Shown: one piece after another, positions 1 through 5,007 of the stretch
Layout of the letters: every line of letters begins with the position of its first letter
How positions within the stretch are numbered: the stretch's first letter is position 1
DNA from: DASUPK01 sp033856335
GTDB lineage: Bacteria; Actinomycetota; Thermoleophilia; Solirubrobacterales; 70-9
Assembly: GCA_033856335.1 (NCBI GenBank)
Contig: JAWVFG010000114.1
Location: forward strand, 1 to 5,007
Direction of reading: 5' to 3'
Length of the DNA stretch: 5,007 nucleotides
Notes under the pieces: model-generated
The model's database searches: none
What the model was told of the DNA's origin: nothing
The model's input: the letters and a program-made list of their open reading frames with translations, nothing else
Program-made: the position numbers and the translations under genes

Positions 1-272
1 CGGAGCGTCTCGCCCTCGATCAGCTCCGAGACGAGGAAGGCCCTGTCACCGTCCGAGGCGAGCTCATAGAGGGTTGCGATGTTCCGGTGGGACAGGCGAG
101 CCACGGCCTGAGCCTCCCGGGTCACCCGGAGTGCGCCGTGCTCGCGGTCGATCACCTTGACGGCGACCGGTCGCTGAAGGCGCTCGTCCCAGGCGCGGTA
201 GACGGTGCCGAAGCCGCCGCTTCCGATCCGGTCTTCGATCCGGAACCTACCCAGGATTCGTTCGCCCACCAT
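1..272 (-). CDS. Ser/Thr protein kinase (Hanks type), N-terminal part, cut by left window edge
   Basis: Reverse-strand frame beginning at ATG 272-270 and open to base 1, giving 90 residues and a partial codon. The sequence shows the start of a eukaryotic-like kinase N-lobe: glycine loop GSGGFGTVY (residues 17-25), the ATP-binding lysine in VAVK (K39), the probable alpha-C glutamate in TREAQA (E53), SHRNI (61-65), and a hinge region LVSELIEGETL (80-90). These kinases transfer phosphate from ATP to Ser/Thr of protein targets and often have a membrane anchor and sensor domain. The catalytic loop, any transmembrane helix and any sensor lie outside the window, so subtype (PknB-like or other) cannot be told. 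The K39-to-E53 spacing is compact. The start is supported by GGAGGAG just upstream (281-275). It is divergent from the membrane-protein gene to its right, and the shared gap suggests joint control (inference). The family call is firm. Confidence 0.93.
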   Translation of the reverse strand, partial: MVGERILGRFRIEDRIGSGGFGTVYRAWDERLQRPVAVKVIDREHGALRVTREAQAVARLSHRNIATLYELASDGDRAFLVSELIEGETL

Positions 273-274
273 GG

Positions 275-281
275 CTCCTCC
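275..281 (-). promoter_or_regulatory. Shine-Dalgarno site of the kinase gene
   Basis: Read on the minus strand this is GGAGGAG, followed by CC and then ATG at 272. The leftmost GGAG gives a five-base spacer. It fixes the kinase start and shows that this gene has a real leader, unlike the two rightward genes, whose first candidate starts have no such site. Confidence 0.75.
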
Positions 282-332
282 AAGTTCGCTTCGGGGGCCC
301 CTATTCCTGTCGTTGCACGGCTTCGCCATCAA

Positions 333-356
333 CGGCGGCCACGAACACCGCCGCCG
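333..356 (-). promoter_or_regulatory. Stem-loop element, copy A, in the 5' region of the kinase gene
   Basis: A perfect inverted repeat. On the minus strand the arms are CGGCGGC and GCCGCCG (7 bp) around the ten-base loop GGTGTTCGTG. It ends about 60 bases before the kinase start and lies beside the candidate promoter of the rightward gene. A near-identical stem-loop occurs at 2422-2445 in the sense orientation for the HNH gene. Between copies the loop differs at one base and the arms differ at one base pair, exchanged in a compensatory way. An ATG lies four bases after the stem in both. Possible roles are an RNA hairpin in the kinase leader or a palindromic operator between divergent genes. 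A 27-codon frame (384-301, minus) runs through it and would encode AAVFVAA, so a leader peptide is a third option. Function unknown. Confidence 0.5.
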
Positions 357-357
357 G

Positions 358-387
358 GTTACATGCGTCTCGCACCCTGTTCATACT
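358..387 (+). promoter_or_regulatory. Possible promoter of the membrane-protein gene
   Basis: GTTACA (358-363) and CATACT (382-387) are separated by 18 bases. Each matches the sigma-70 type consensus at four of six bases. Transcription would begin near 394, just before or at the TTG codons used as starts (389, 398). That would make the message almost leaderless, in keeping with the absence of a Shine-Dalgarno site. Weak matches, so this is a candidate only. Confidence 0.3.
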
Positions 388-388
388 C

Positions 389-1471
389 TTGGCCGGTTTG
401 GCATTCCTCGATGAGGAACAAGACGACCTGGTCGTCGCCGACGAGCCGGAGCGACCTAGGCGCAGGGTCGGGGGGCCCCAACGGCGACGCCAGCAGTATC
501 TCGTCCGACGCCTGATTGGCGTCGGCGTCGGCCTGGCGTTCCTGATCCTGATCGTGATCGGGATCAGGGGCTGCCTCCAGGCGCGGTCGGATCGCGCCCT
601 GCGCAACTACACCTCCAACGTCGCGACGATCATGCAGCAGTCCGAGCAGAGCGGCAAGGACTTCTTCGATCTGCTCAACAGCCCGAGCGGCGGGTCGAGC
701 TCGATCGACGTCCGGAACCAGGTGCTGGCCCAACGGGATGCTTCCTCGAGCCTGCTCGACCGCGCCAACAACCTGAGCACCCCGGGACAGATGCACGACG
801 CCCAGAGCGCCGTGATCCAGTCCCTGACGCTGCGCCGGAATGCCCTCAACGCGATCGCGTTGAACGTGACCCAGGCGACCGCGCGGGCACAGACGACCAA
901 CGCCCTCACGACGATCAGCAACGCGATGGGGTCCCTGTACGCCAGCGACATCCTCTGGACGCAGCTGGGCGCACCCGAGATCAAGAAGGTGCTCAACGAC
1001 GCGAACCTGGACGCCCAGCCGTTGCCCCCCGGCAAGTTCATGCCGGCGAACGCCACCGACTTCCTGAGCCAGACGACGCTGGTCACCAAGCTGAACGCGA
1101 TCACCGGAACGACCCCGACCACCGGGGGCACCCACGGCCTCCAGCTCGACTCGACCACGATCGGGAGCACGACCCTGCAGGCGAACGGCACCACGAACGT
1201 GCCGGCGGACTCCCAGGAGATCGACATCGGGGTGACCAACTCCGGAAACAGCGACGAGACCGGGATCACCGTCAACGTCACCCTGGGTGGCTCCTCCCTC
1301 ACCGGACAGCTCCAGTCGCTGAGCGCAGGAGGGCAGGGCACCGTGAAGATTCCGTTGACCACCAAGCCGACGCCGGGCACCGACGCGACCCTCCAGGTGG
1401 TCGTCCAACCCGTTCCCGGTGAGCAGATCACGACCAACAACACGGCCACCTACACCGTCGTCTTCGGCTGA
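389..1471 (+). CDS. Single-pass membrane protein with extracytoplasmic CARDB-like domain, function unknown
   Basis: Up to 360 residues. In order: an acidic then Arg-rich cytoplasmic N-terminus (about 7-41, with PRRR and QRRR), one hydrophobic helix (about 42-61) of alternating Leu/Ile/Val, a probably helical extracytoplasmic region (about 63-235), a Thr/Gly/Ser-rich linker (about 236-268), and a C-terminal beta-rich domain (about 270-358). The last has the marks of a CARDB or related Ig-like fold: DIGVTNSGN near its start, an LSAGGQG turn, and PVPGEQITTNNTATY at the end. Such domains mediate adhesion or binding; nothing catalytic is visible. Arg-rich residues before the helix favour the N-in, C-out topology. 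The start is uncertain: only TTG codons at 389 and 398 are available in frame, with no Shine-Dalgarno site, and the next in-frame ATG lies deep inside. It is followed 18 bases later by pheA, probably co-transcribed, and is divergent from the kinase, which might act on its cytoplasmic tail (inference only). Confidence 0.8.
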   Translation: MAGLAFLDEEQDDLVVADEPERPRRRVGGPQRRRQQYLVRRLIGVGVGLAFLILIVIGIRGCLQARSDRALRNYTSNVATIMQQSEQSGKDFFDLLNSPSGGSSSIDVRNQVLAQRDASSSLLDRANNLSTPGQMHDAQSAVIQSLTLRRNALNAIALNVTQATARAQTTNALTTISNAMGSLYASDILWTQLGAPEIKKVLNDANLDAQPLPPGKFMPANATDFLSQTTLVTKLNAITGTTPTTGGTHGLQLDSTTIGSTTLQANGTTNVPADSQEIDIGVTNSGNSDETGITVNVTLGGSSLTGQLQSLSAGGQGTVKIPLTTKPTPGTDATLQVVVQPVPGEQITTNNTATYTVVFG

Positions 1472-1476
1472 GCGCC

Positions 1477-1482
1477 GGAGAG
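1477..1482 (+). promoter_or_regulatory. Shine-Dalgarno site of pheA
   Basis: GGAGAG lies seven bases before the ATG at 1490, in the 18-base gap after the upstream stop codon. It supports the chosen start, after which the conserved N-terminus RIAYLGPRGTF follows at once. Confidence 0.7.
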
Positions 1483-1489
1483 CCGGCGC

Positions 1490-2350
1490 ATGACGAAGCG
1501 AATCGCCTACCTGGGCCCAAGGGGGACCTTCACCGAGGACGCCCTCCGGGCGGCCGTTGGAGACGAGGAGATCGACGCGATCCCCTCGCCCTCCGTCTAC
1601 GACGCGATCCTCTCGGTCCGCGAGGGCAACGTGGACCGCGCGCTGGTGCCGTTCGAGAACTCGATCGAGGGGGCCGTCACCGCGACCCTGGACACCCTCG
1701 CCTTCGACGCTGACGGGGTGACCCTGGTGGGCGAGTACGACCTCCCCATCCGGCACTGCCTGATCGCGCGCGAGGAGATCCCGCTGGATCGGATCGAGGT
1801 GGTGGTCTCCCACCCGCAGGCGAGCGCCCAGTGTGCGCGCTTCGTCCGGGAGAACCTCCCCCAGGCCGATGGGCGGGCTGCCTCCAGCACCGCCGAGGCG
1901 GTGCGGGTCGTCGTCGAGTCGGACGAGCCCTGGGCCGCCCTGGGAGCCGAGTCCGCCGCCGGCCTCTACGGAGCCGCCGTGCTCCGTAAGGGCGTCGAGG
2001 ATGAGCCCGACAACATCACTCGCTTCGTCTGGGTCGCCCCGGAGGGGACGACGCCATCGGGCTCAGGTCCGTGGCGAACCTCACTCGGCTTCTCGGAGCT
2101 GGGCGAGGACCACCCGGGGGCGTTGGTGGATGCCCTGCAGGTCTTCTCTGACCGCGCGGTCAACCTGACCCGCATCGAGTCGAGGCCGCTGCGGCGCGGC
2201 CTCGGGCGCTACCAGTTCTTCCTCGACGTCGAGGGCGCCTCGACCGAGTCGGAGCTGTCCTCCGCAATCGAAGCCCTCCGCTCGAAGGCGGAGACGGTGC
2301 GGGTGCTCGGCAGCTGGCCGATCAGCGCGCCGCCCGGCGTTCCGGGCTGA
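1490..2350 (+). CDS. pheA: Prephenate dehydratase (monofunctional PheA)
   Basis: 286 residues, the usual length of the monofunctional enzyme. It decarboxylates and dehydrates prephenate to phenylpyruvate, the step committed to phenylalanine, in the cytoplasm. The catalytic PDT domain covers about residues 3-182: N-terminal YLGPRGTFTEDA (7-18), ENSIEGAV (56-63), SHPQASAQC (107-115), and DNITRFVWV (174-182), whose TRF (177-179) is the family's active-site motif. A C-terminal ACT regulatory domain covers about 197-278, with HPGAL (208-212) and ESRP (230-233), the segments that bind phenylalanine for feedback control in this family. No chorismate mutase domain is fused at the N-terminus, which begins directly with the PDT fold. 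ATG with a good Shine-Dalgarno site supports the start. It sits 18 bases after the membrane-protein gene, which suggests co-transcription though not a shared function. No defects are visible. Confidence 0.96.
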   Translation: MTKRIAYLGPRGTFTEDALRAAVGDEEIDAIPSPSVYDAILSVREGNVDRALVPFENSIEGAVTATLDTLAFDADGVTLVGEYDLPIRHCLIAREEIPLDRIEVVVSHPQASAQCARFVRENLPQADGRAASSTAEAVRVVVESDEPWAALGAESAAGLYGAAVLRKGVEDEPDNITRFVWVAPEGTTPSGSGPWRTSLGFSELGEDHPGALVDALQVFSDRAVNLTRIESRPLRRGLGRYQFFLDVEGASTESELSSAIEALRSKAETVRVLGSWPISAPPGVPG

Positions 2351-2377
2351 TTGGCAGGACCCGGCTCACCCCTCCTC

Positions 2378-2383
2378 TACAAT
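2378..2383 (+). promoter_or_regulatory. Probable -10 box of the HNH gene
   Basis: TACAAT, five of six bases of TATAAT, stands out in a GC-rich gap. TTGGCA (2351-2356) resembles a -35 box, but its 21-base spacing is too long for a normal sigma-70 promoter, so the -35 is unsure. Transcription would begin near 2390, only a few bases before the ATG at 2394, which has no Shine-Dalgarno site. That implies either a leaderless start at 2394 or a leader running to a later start. Confidence 0.45.
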
Positions 2384-2393
2384 CGCCCGCGAA

Positions 2394-3104
2394 ATGGGCA
2401 ACGGGGCCACCGCGCATGATTCGGCCGCGGTGTTTGTGGCGGCCGGTAATGAGGGGCCGGCGGGAGGCCGGGAATCCAAGAACGGCCACGCCACCGGCGC
2501 AATCAACGGCCATGAGGCCGTTCATCTGAACGGCCACGACGTGGCCGCGGACGGGGAGGCCGACGGCGAGGTAGCGGTATCCGCCGCCCGCCGCCTGACC
2601 AGGAGGCGGGTGCTGGTCCTCAACGCGAGCTACGAGCCACTCAACGTCTGCACCGTTCGCCGCGCGCTGGTCCTGCTCCTCAAAGAGAAGGCAGAGGTCC
2701 TGGAGCACGGCGATGACGTGCTCCGCTCGGAGACGATGCGCCTCGACCGCCCGGAGGTGATCCGGCTGGTGAGCTTCGTCCGCGTCCCGCGGGACATCCA
2801 CCGTCGCCGCATCACCCGCAAGGCGGTTCTGGCCCGCGACGGCTGGACCTGCCAGTACTGCGGGTCGAACAAGCCGAGCCTCACGGTGGACCACGTCATC
2901 CCGCGCAGTCGCGGCGGGGAGTCCGTCTGGGAGAACATCGTCGCGTCCTGCGCGCCGTGCAACCGCAAGAAGGGCAACCGGCTTCCACACGAGATCAGGA
3001 TGCATCCCAAGCGCCACCCGCGCCCGCCGGGACCGACGGTCTTCATCAGGATCGCCGCGCCCCGGACGCCGGAGGCGTGGGAGCCGTACTTACTGACTGC
3101 CTAG
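2394..3104 (+). CDS. HNH endonuclease-family protein (start uncertain: 2394 or 2610)
   Basis: The longest frame gives 236 residues. The conserved part begins at VLVLNASYEPLNVC (residues 73-86), the usual start of this COG1403-like family. The HNH zinc-finger nuclease domain follows: CQYC (153-156), LTVDHVIPRSRGG (163-175) with the catalytic-type DH (166-167), the Asn of WENIV (N181), and CAPCN (186-190) then KKGNR. The four cysteines would hold structural zinc, and the His/Asn residues a catalytic metal. These proteins cleave DNA in general, but this family's cellular role is not established. Residues 1-72 are low complexity with three NGH repeats and do not look like part of the fold. GTG at 2610 (V73) has a perfect AGGAGG (2601-2606) three bases before it and would give 164 residues. 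I report the long frame because it stays open and is GC-rich at third positions, but the shorter protein is a serious alternative. It is convergent with gyrA. Confidence 0.85.
   Translation: MGNGATAHDSAAVFVAAGNEGPAGGRESKNGHATGAINGHEAVHLNGHDVAADGEADGEVAVSAARRLTRRRVLVLNASYEPLNVCTVRRALVLLLKEKAEVLEHGDDVLRSETMRLDRPEVIRLVSFVRVPRDIHRRRITRKAVLARDGWTCQYCGSNKPSLTVDHVIPRSRGGESVWENIVASCAPCNRKKGNRLPHEIRMHPKRHPRPPGPTVFIRIAAPRTPEAWEPYLLTA
2418..2476 (+). ncRNA. Candidate structured leader: three-way junction including stem-loop copy B
   Basis: The bases can fold into a compact three-way junction. P1 is GATTC (2418-2422) with GAATC (2472-2476). P2 is GGCCGC (2423-2428) with GCGGCC (2439-2444) around loop GGTGTTTGTG. 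P3 is CCGGC (2457-2461) with GCCGG (2467-2471) around GGGAG. There are no unpaired bases between P1 and P2 or between P3 and P1, and the P2-P3 joint is GGTAATGAGGGG. P2 is the copy of the element at 333-356, with a compensatory pair change. It lies about 30 bases after the likely transcription start. It fits no riboswitch class I can recall. GC-rich DNA forms many chance stems, and the stretch is also open in the HNH frame, so confidence is modest. Confidence 0.35.
2481..2537 (+). repeat. Three copies of AACGGCCAY at 24-base spacing (NGH octapeptide repeat)
   Basis: AACGGCCAC begins at 2481, AACGGCCAT at 2505 and AACGGCCAC at 2529, exactly 24 bases apart. In the HNH frame they encode Asn-Gly-His at residues 30-32, 38-40 and 46-48. 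The second and third copies also form arms of perfect 7-bp hairpins (2505-2522 and 2531-2547). This can be read as a disordered protein repeat or as repeated structure in a leader RNA. Confidence 0.6.
2505..2547 (+). promoter_or_regulatory. Two tandem perfect 7-bp hairpins before the HNH domain
   Basis: AACGGCC-ATGA-GGCCGTT (2505-2522) and CGGCCAC-GAC-GTGGCCG (2531-2547) are perfect stems with four- and three-base loops, eight bases apart. Neither is followed by a T-run, so they are not classic terminators. With the junction at 2418-2476 they make the stretch 2394-2600 unusually hairpin-dense for coding sequence, in favour of a leader RNA upstream of the GTG at 2610. A coding origin from the repeated NGH codons cannot be excluded. 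Confidence 0.35.
2601..2606 (+). promoter_or_regulatory. Strong Shine-Dalgarno sequence that may set the true HNH start
   Basis: AGGAGG, a full match, followed by CGG and then GTG (2610-2612) in the HNH frame, exactly where the conserved VLVLNASYEPL begins. The three-base spacer is short, which counts against it. In the long frame the same bases encode Arg-Arg (AGG AGG), codons little used elsewhere in this window. Confidence 0.4.
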
Positions 3105-3107
3105 CGT

Positions 3108-3139
3108 CGGCCTGTCGCCGCGACCCGATGGCGAAGCCG
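3108..3139. terminator. Possible bidirectional hairpin between convergent HNH and gyrA genes
   Basis: In the 36-base gap, CGGC (3108-3111) can pair with GCCG (3136-3139) and TCGCC (3115-3119) with GGCGA (3130-3134), leaving a ten-base loop and a 3:1 internal loop. The position, between two TAG stop codons of convergent genes, suits a shared terminator. There is no T-run on either strand and the stem is interrupted, so this is weak. Confidence 0.3.
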
Positions 3140-3140
3140 T

Positions 3141-5007
3141 CTAGCGCTTCTTCTTCGACTCGGCGCGCTGCTTTGCCGTCGCAGTGTGCTTCGGCTTCAC
3201 CTTGGGCTTCGCAGGGCTCGCGCCGCTCGCCTTCCGCTTCTTCGCGGGGGCTGGCTTGGCCTTGCCCCTGGCTGGCGCCTTCTTCGCCGGCGAGTCCGAG
3301 GAGCGGTGCGGCTTGGACTTGGTGACCTTCGCCTCACCGTTGCCGGCTGCCTCCGCAGCCGCCGCCTGATCGGCGACGTTCTCGGCGTTCGGGGCCTCAT
3401 CCTCGATCGAAGCGGCCGGCGCCGCGGTGCCGTTCCCGTTCGTCTCACTGGACTCGACGACGAGGGCGACAGCGCTGACCCGGTCGCCCTTCTTCAGGTT
3501 CATCAGCCTGACGCCCTGGGTGGCACGACCCATGCGGGAGATCCCACCGACGGCGTTGCGCTGCACCATGCCCGTCTGCGAGATGAAGATCAGCTCCTGG
3601 TTCTCCCGGACCACTCGGGCGCCGGCGAGGCCGCCCTTCTTCGCGGTCATCCTCACGGTCAGCATGCCCTTGGCGCCGCGCCCCTTGACGGGATACTCGG
3701 CAAGCGCGGTGCGCTTGCCGTAGCCGTTCTCGGTGACGACGAGGAGCTCCCCCTTCGAGTCCTGGGCGTTGATCACATCAAGCGAGAGGACCTCGTTGCC
3801 CTTATCCGAGACGTTCATCCCCTTGACGCCGGCTGTGCCCCGGCCCATCGGTCGCGCCTGCTTCTCGCTGAAGCGCGCCGCATGCCCGGACTTGGAGACC
3901 ATGATGATGTCGTCCTTGCCCGAGGTCATCCGCACCCTGACCAGCTCATCGCCCTTGCGGATGTTGATCGCGATGATGCCGTCGGCGCGGATCGGCGTGT
4001 CGTAGTCCTTGAAGGGGGTCTTCTTGACCATCCCCTGGGCCGTGCCGAAGACGAGGTACTTGCCCTCCGAGAAGTCGCGGGTCGGGATCACCGCGGTGAC
4101 CTGCTCCTTGTCCTTGAGCGGAAGCACGTTGATCAGAGCACGGCCGCGTGATGCACGGCTCCCCTCGGGCAGCTCGTAGACCTTCAGCCGATAGACCTTC
4201 CCCTGGTTGGTGAAGAAGAGGAGGAAGTCGTGCGTCGAGCAGACGTGGAGGTGCTCGATGTAGTCGCCCTCCTTCATGTTCATGCCCATCACCCCGCGGC
4301 CACCGCGGCGCTGCTGGCGGTAGGTCGCGAGCGGCGTCCGCTTGGCGTAGCCGGAGGATGTGATCGAGACCACCATCTGCTGGTCGGCGATCACGTCCTC
4401 GATGTCGAGCTCGCCCTCCGCGGCCGTGATCTCCGTCCGGCGCTCGTCGCCGTAGCGCTCGGCGATCTCGGCCAGCTCGGACTTGACCAGGCCGAGAACC
4501 TTGGTCTCGTCGGCGAGGATCGCGCGGAGCTTCTTGATGATCTTGCTGAGCTCGGTGTGCTCCTCGCGGATCTTGCCGGCCTCGAGCGCGGTGAGGCGCT
4601 GCAGGCGCATGTCCAGGATCGCCTGGGCCTGGGGACGGGTGAGGGTGAACTTGTCGATCAGGCCGTCGCGGGCGATGTCGGGATCCTTGGAGGCGCGGAT
4701 CAGCTTGATCACCGCGTCGAGATTGTCGAGCGCGACCAGCAGGCCCTCGAGGATGTGGGCCCGGGCCTCGGCGCGGGAAAGCTCGTGCTGCGTCCGGCGG
4801 GTGATGACGTCCCGCTGGTGGACGACGTAGTGGCGGATCATCTCGAGCAGGCTGAGGGTGCGCGGGACGTTGTCGACCAGCGCCACCATGTTGATCCCGA
4901 AGCTCTGCTGCATCTGGGTGCGCTTGTAGAGCTGGTTGAGCACGACCTTGGCGGGGTCACCCCCGCGCTTCAGCTCGATCACGATCCGCATTCCGGACCG
5001 GTCCGAC
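3141..5007 (-). CDS. gyrA: DNA gyrase subunit A, C-terminal two thirds, cut by right window edge
   Basis: 621 residues are visible before the TAG at 3143-3141. The frame stays open past the right edge (SDRSG precedes the first Met at 4991), so that Met is internal, and about 310 N-terminal residues with the catalytic tyrosine are missing, judging from family length. GyrA with GyrB forms the A2B2 enzyme that introduces negative supercoils with ATP. Numbering from Met 4991: SFGINMVALVDN (30-41), a long coiled-coil/C-gate segment with AHILEGLLVALDN (78-90) and QAQAILDMRLQRLTALE (121-137), then the DNA-wrapping beta-pinwheel (about 205-512) with six blade repeats such as LFFTNQGKVYRL, LVVTENGYGKRT and IFISQTGMVQRN. 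The GyrA box QRRGGRG (227-233) marks gyrase rather than topoisomerase IV ParC. A tail (513-616) follows, first acidic, then very Lys-rich. It is convergent with the HNH gene. Confidence 0.97.
   Translation of the reverse strand, partial: SDRSGMRIVIELKRGGDPAKVVLNQLYKRTQMQQSFGINMVALVDNVPRTLSLLEMIRHYVVHQRDVITRRTQHELSRAEARAHILEGLLVALDNLDAVIKLIRASKDPDIARDGLIDKFTLTRPQAQAILDMRLQRLTALEAGKIREEHTELSKIIKKLRAILADETKVLGLVKSELAEIAERYGDERRTEITAAEGELDIEDVIADQQMVVSITSSGYAKRTPLATYRQQRRGGRGVMGMNMKEGDYIEHLHVCSTHDFLLFFTNQGKVYRLKVYELPEGSRASRGRALINVLPLKDKEQVTAVIPTRDFSEGKYLVFGTAQGMVKKTPFKDYDTPIRADGIIAINIRKGDELVRVRMTSGKDDIIMVSKSGHAARFSEKQARPMGRGTAGVKGMNVSDKGNEVLSLDVINAQDSKGELLVVTENGYGKRTALAEYPVKGRGAKGMLTVRMTAKKGGLAGARVVRENQELIFISQTGMVQRNAVGGISRMGRATQGVRLMNLKKGDRVSAVALVVESSETNGNGTAAPAASIEDEAPNAENVADQAAAAEAAGNGEAKVTKSKPHRSSDSPAKKAPARGKAKPAPAKKRKASGASPAKPKVKPKHTATAKQRAESKKKR
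3144..3455 (-). other. Acidic-then-basic C-terminal tail of GyrA
   Basis: Tail residues 513-553 (from Met 4991) contain nine Asp/Glu and no Lys/Arg. Residues 555-616 contain 18 Lys and five Arg with only two acidic residues, in a Pro/Ala-rich setting with AKP and PAK steps like histone H1 or actinobacterial HU tails. It is very likely disordered and follows the sixth blade directly. E. coli GyrA instead ends in a short acidic tail that tunes wrapping, so this tail probably changes DNA binding (inference). Confidence 0.75.
4293..4313 (-). other. GyrA box coding segment
   Basis: Encodes QRRGGRG in the first blade of the C-terminal domain. In the family this heptapeptide is needed for DNA wrapping and negative supercoiling and is absent or degenerate in ParC, so it decides the gene's identity here. 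All seven residues match the usual form. Confidence 0.93.

Noticed and set aside
301..384. 27-codon minus-strand frame upstream of the kinase, a possible leader peptide containing AAVFVAA.
   Set aside because: Not listed as a gene because its Shine-Dalgarno match is poor and badly spaced; kept only as an alternative explanation for stem-loop copy A.
544..565. Four GATC sites at exact six-base spacing with an 8-bp inverted repeat around them (541-548/561-568).
   Set aside because: Explained by alternating ATC (Ile) codons in the transmembrane helix of the membrane protein, each preceded by a codon ending in G.
359..1813. 484-codon open frame on the minus strand, antisense to the membrane-protein gene and pheA.
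   Set aside because: Its product is Arg/Gly/Val-rich with no recognisable domain and it covers well-supported genes; long antisense frames are expected in GC-rich DNA.
2394..2600. A known riboswitch class (fluoride, ZTP, cyclic di-GMP) in the HNH leader.
   Set aside because: Some short pieces resemble fluoride-type motifs, but the required conserved segments and pseudoknot partners could not be found.
3186..4151. 321-codon open frame on the plus strand, antisense to gyrA.
   Set aside because: It mirrors clear GyrA pinwheel coding sequence, its composition is Arg/Leu/Asp-rich without motifs, and no ribosome binding site is apparent.
3141..5007. Identity as ParC (topoisomerase IV subunit A) rather than GyrA.
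   Set aside because: An intact GyrA box QRRGGRG and six complete pinwheel blades are present.

Overview
The window comes from a high-GC bacterium. By eye, third codon positions are mostly G or C. The mix of a Hanks-type Ser/Thr kinase, a monofunctional PheA, a COG1403-like HNH protein and a GyrA with a Lys/Ala/Pro-rich tail points to an actinobacterium, possibly of the Thermoleophilia (Solirubrobacterales/Gaiellales) type. That placement is an inference from composition and gene style, not from a marker gene.

Layout, left to right. (1) 1-272, minus strand: the first 90 residues of a Ser/Thr protein kinase, which runs off the left edge. (2) 273-388: a divergent intergenic region with a Shine-Dalgarno (SD) site for the kinase, a perfect 7-bp stem-loop, and a possible promoter for the rightward gene. 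(3) 389-1471, plus: a single-pass membrane protein of unknown function with an extracytoplasmic helical region and a CARDB-like beta-sandwich, read from a TTG codon. (4) 1490-2350, plus: pheA, prephenate dehydratase with an ACT domain, 18 bases downstream and probably in the same operon. (5) 2351-2393: a short gap with a good -10 box (TACAAT). (6) 2394-3104, plus: an HNH endonuclease-family protein. Its first ~72 codons are doubtful: they hold several strong hairpins, and a perfect AGGAGG sits just before the conserved domain, so this stretch may be an untranslated leader. (7) 3105-3140: a 36-bp convergent gap with an imperfect hairpin. (8) 3141-5007, minus: gyrA, DNA gyrase subunit A, lacking its N-terminal part (off the right edge) and ending in an acidic-then-basic tail.

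The genes do not form one pathway. The kinase and membrane protein are a plausible signalling/envelope pair (divergent, sharing a control region). pheA is phenylalanine biosynthesis, and gyrA is DNA topology. The most interesting signal is a stem-loop occurring twice, 5' of the kinase (333-356) and near the 5' end of the HNH frame (2422-2445), in the sense orientation each time. Both copies have 7-bp arms and a 10-base loop GGTGTTYGTG. They differ at three bases, two of which form a compensatory G-C to C-G exchange. This could be a cis-acting RNA or DNA element. The same three differences are also synonymous in an AAVFVAA reading frame, so a conserved peptide is the competing explanation.
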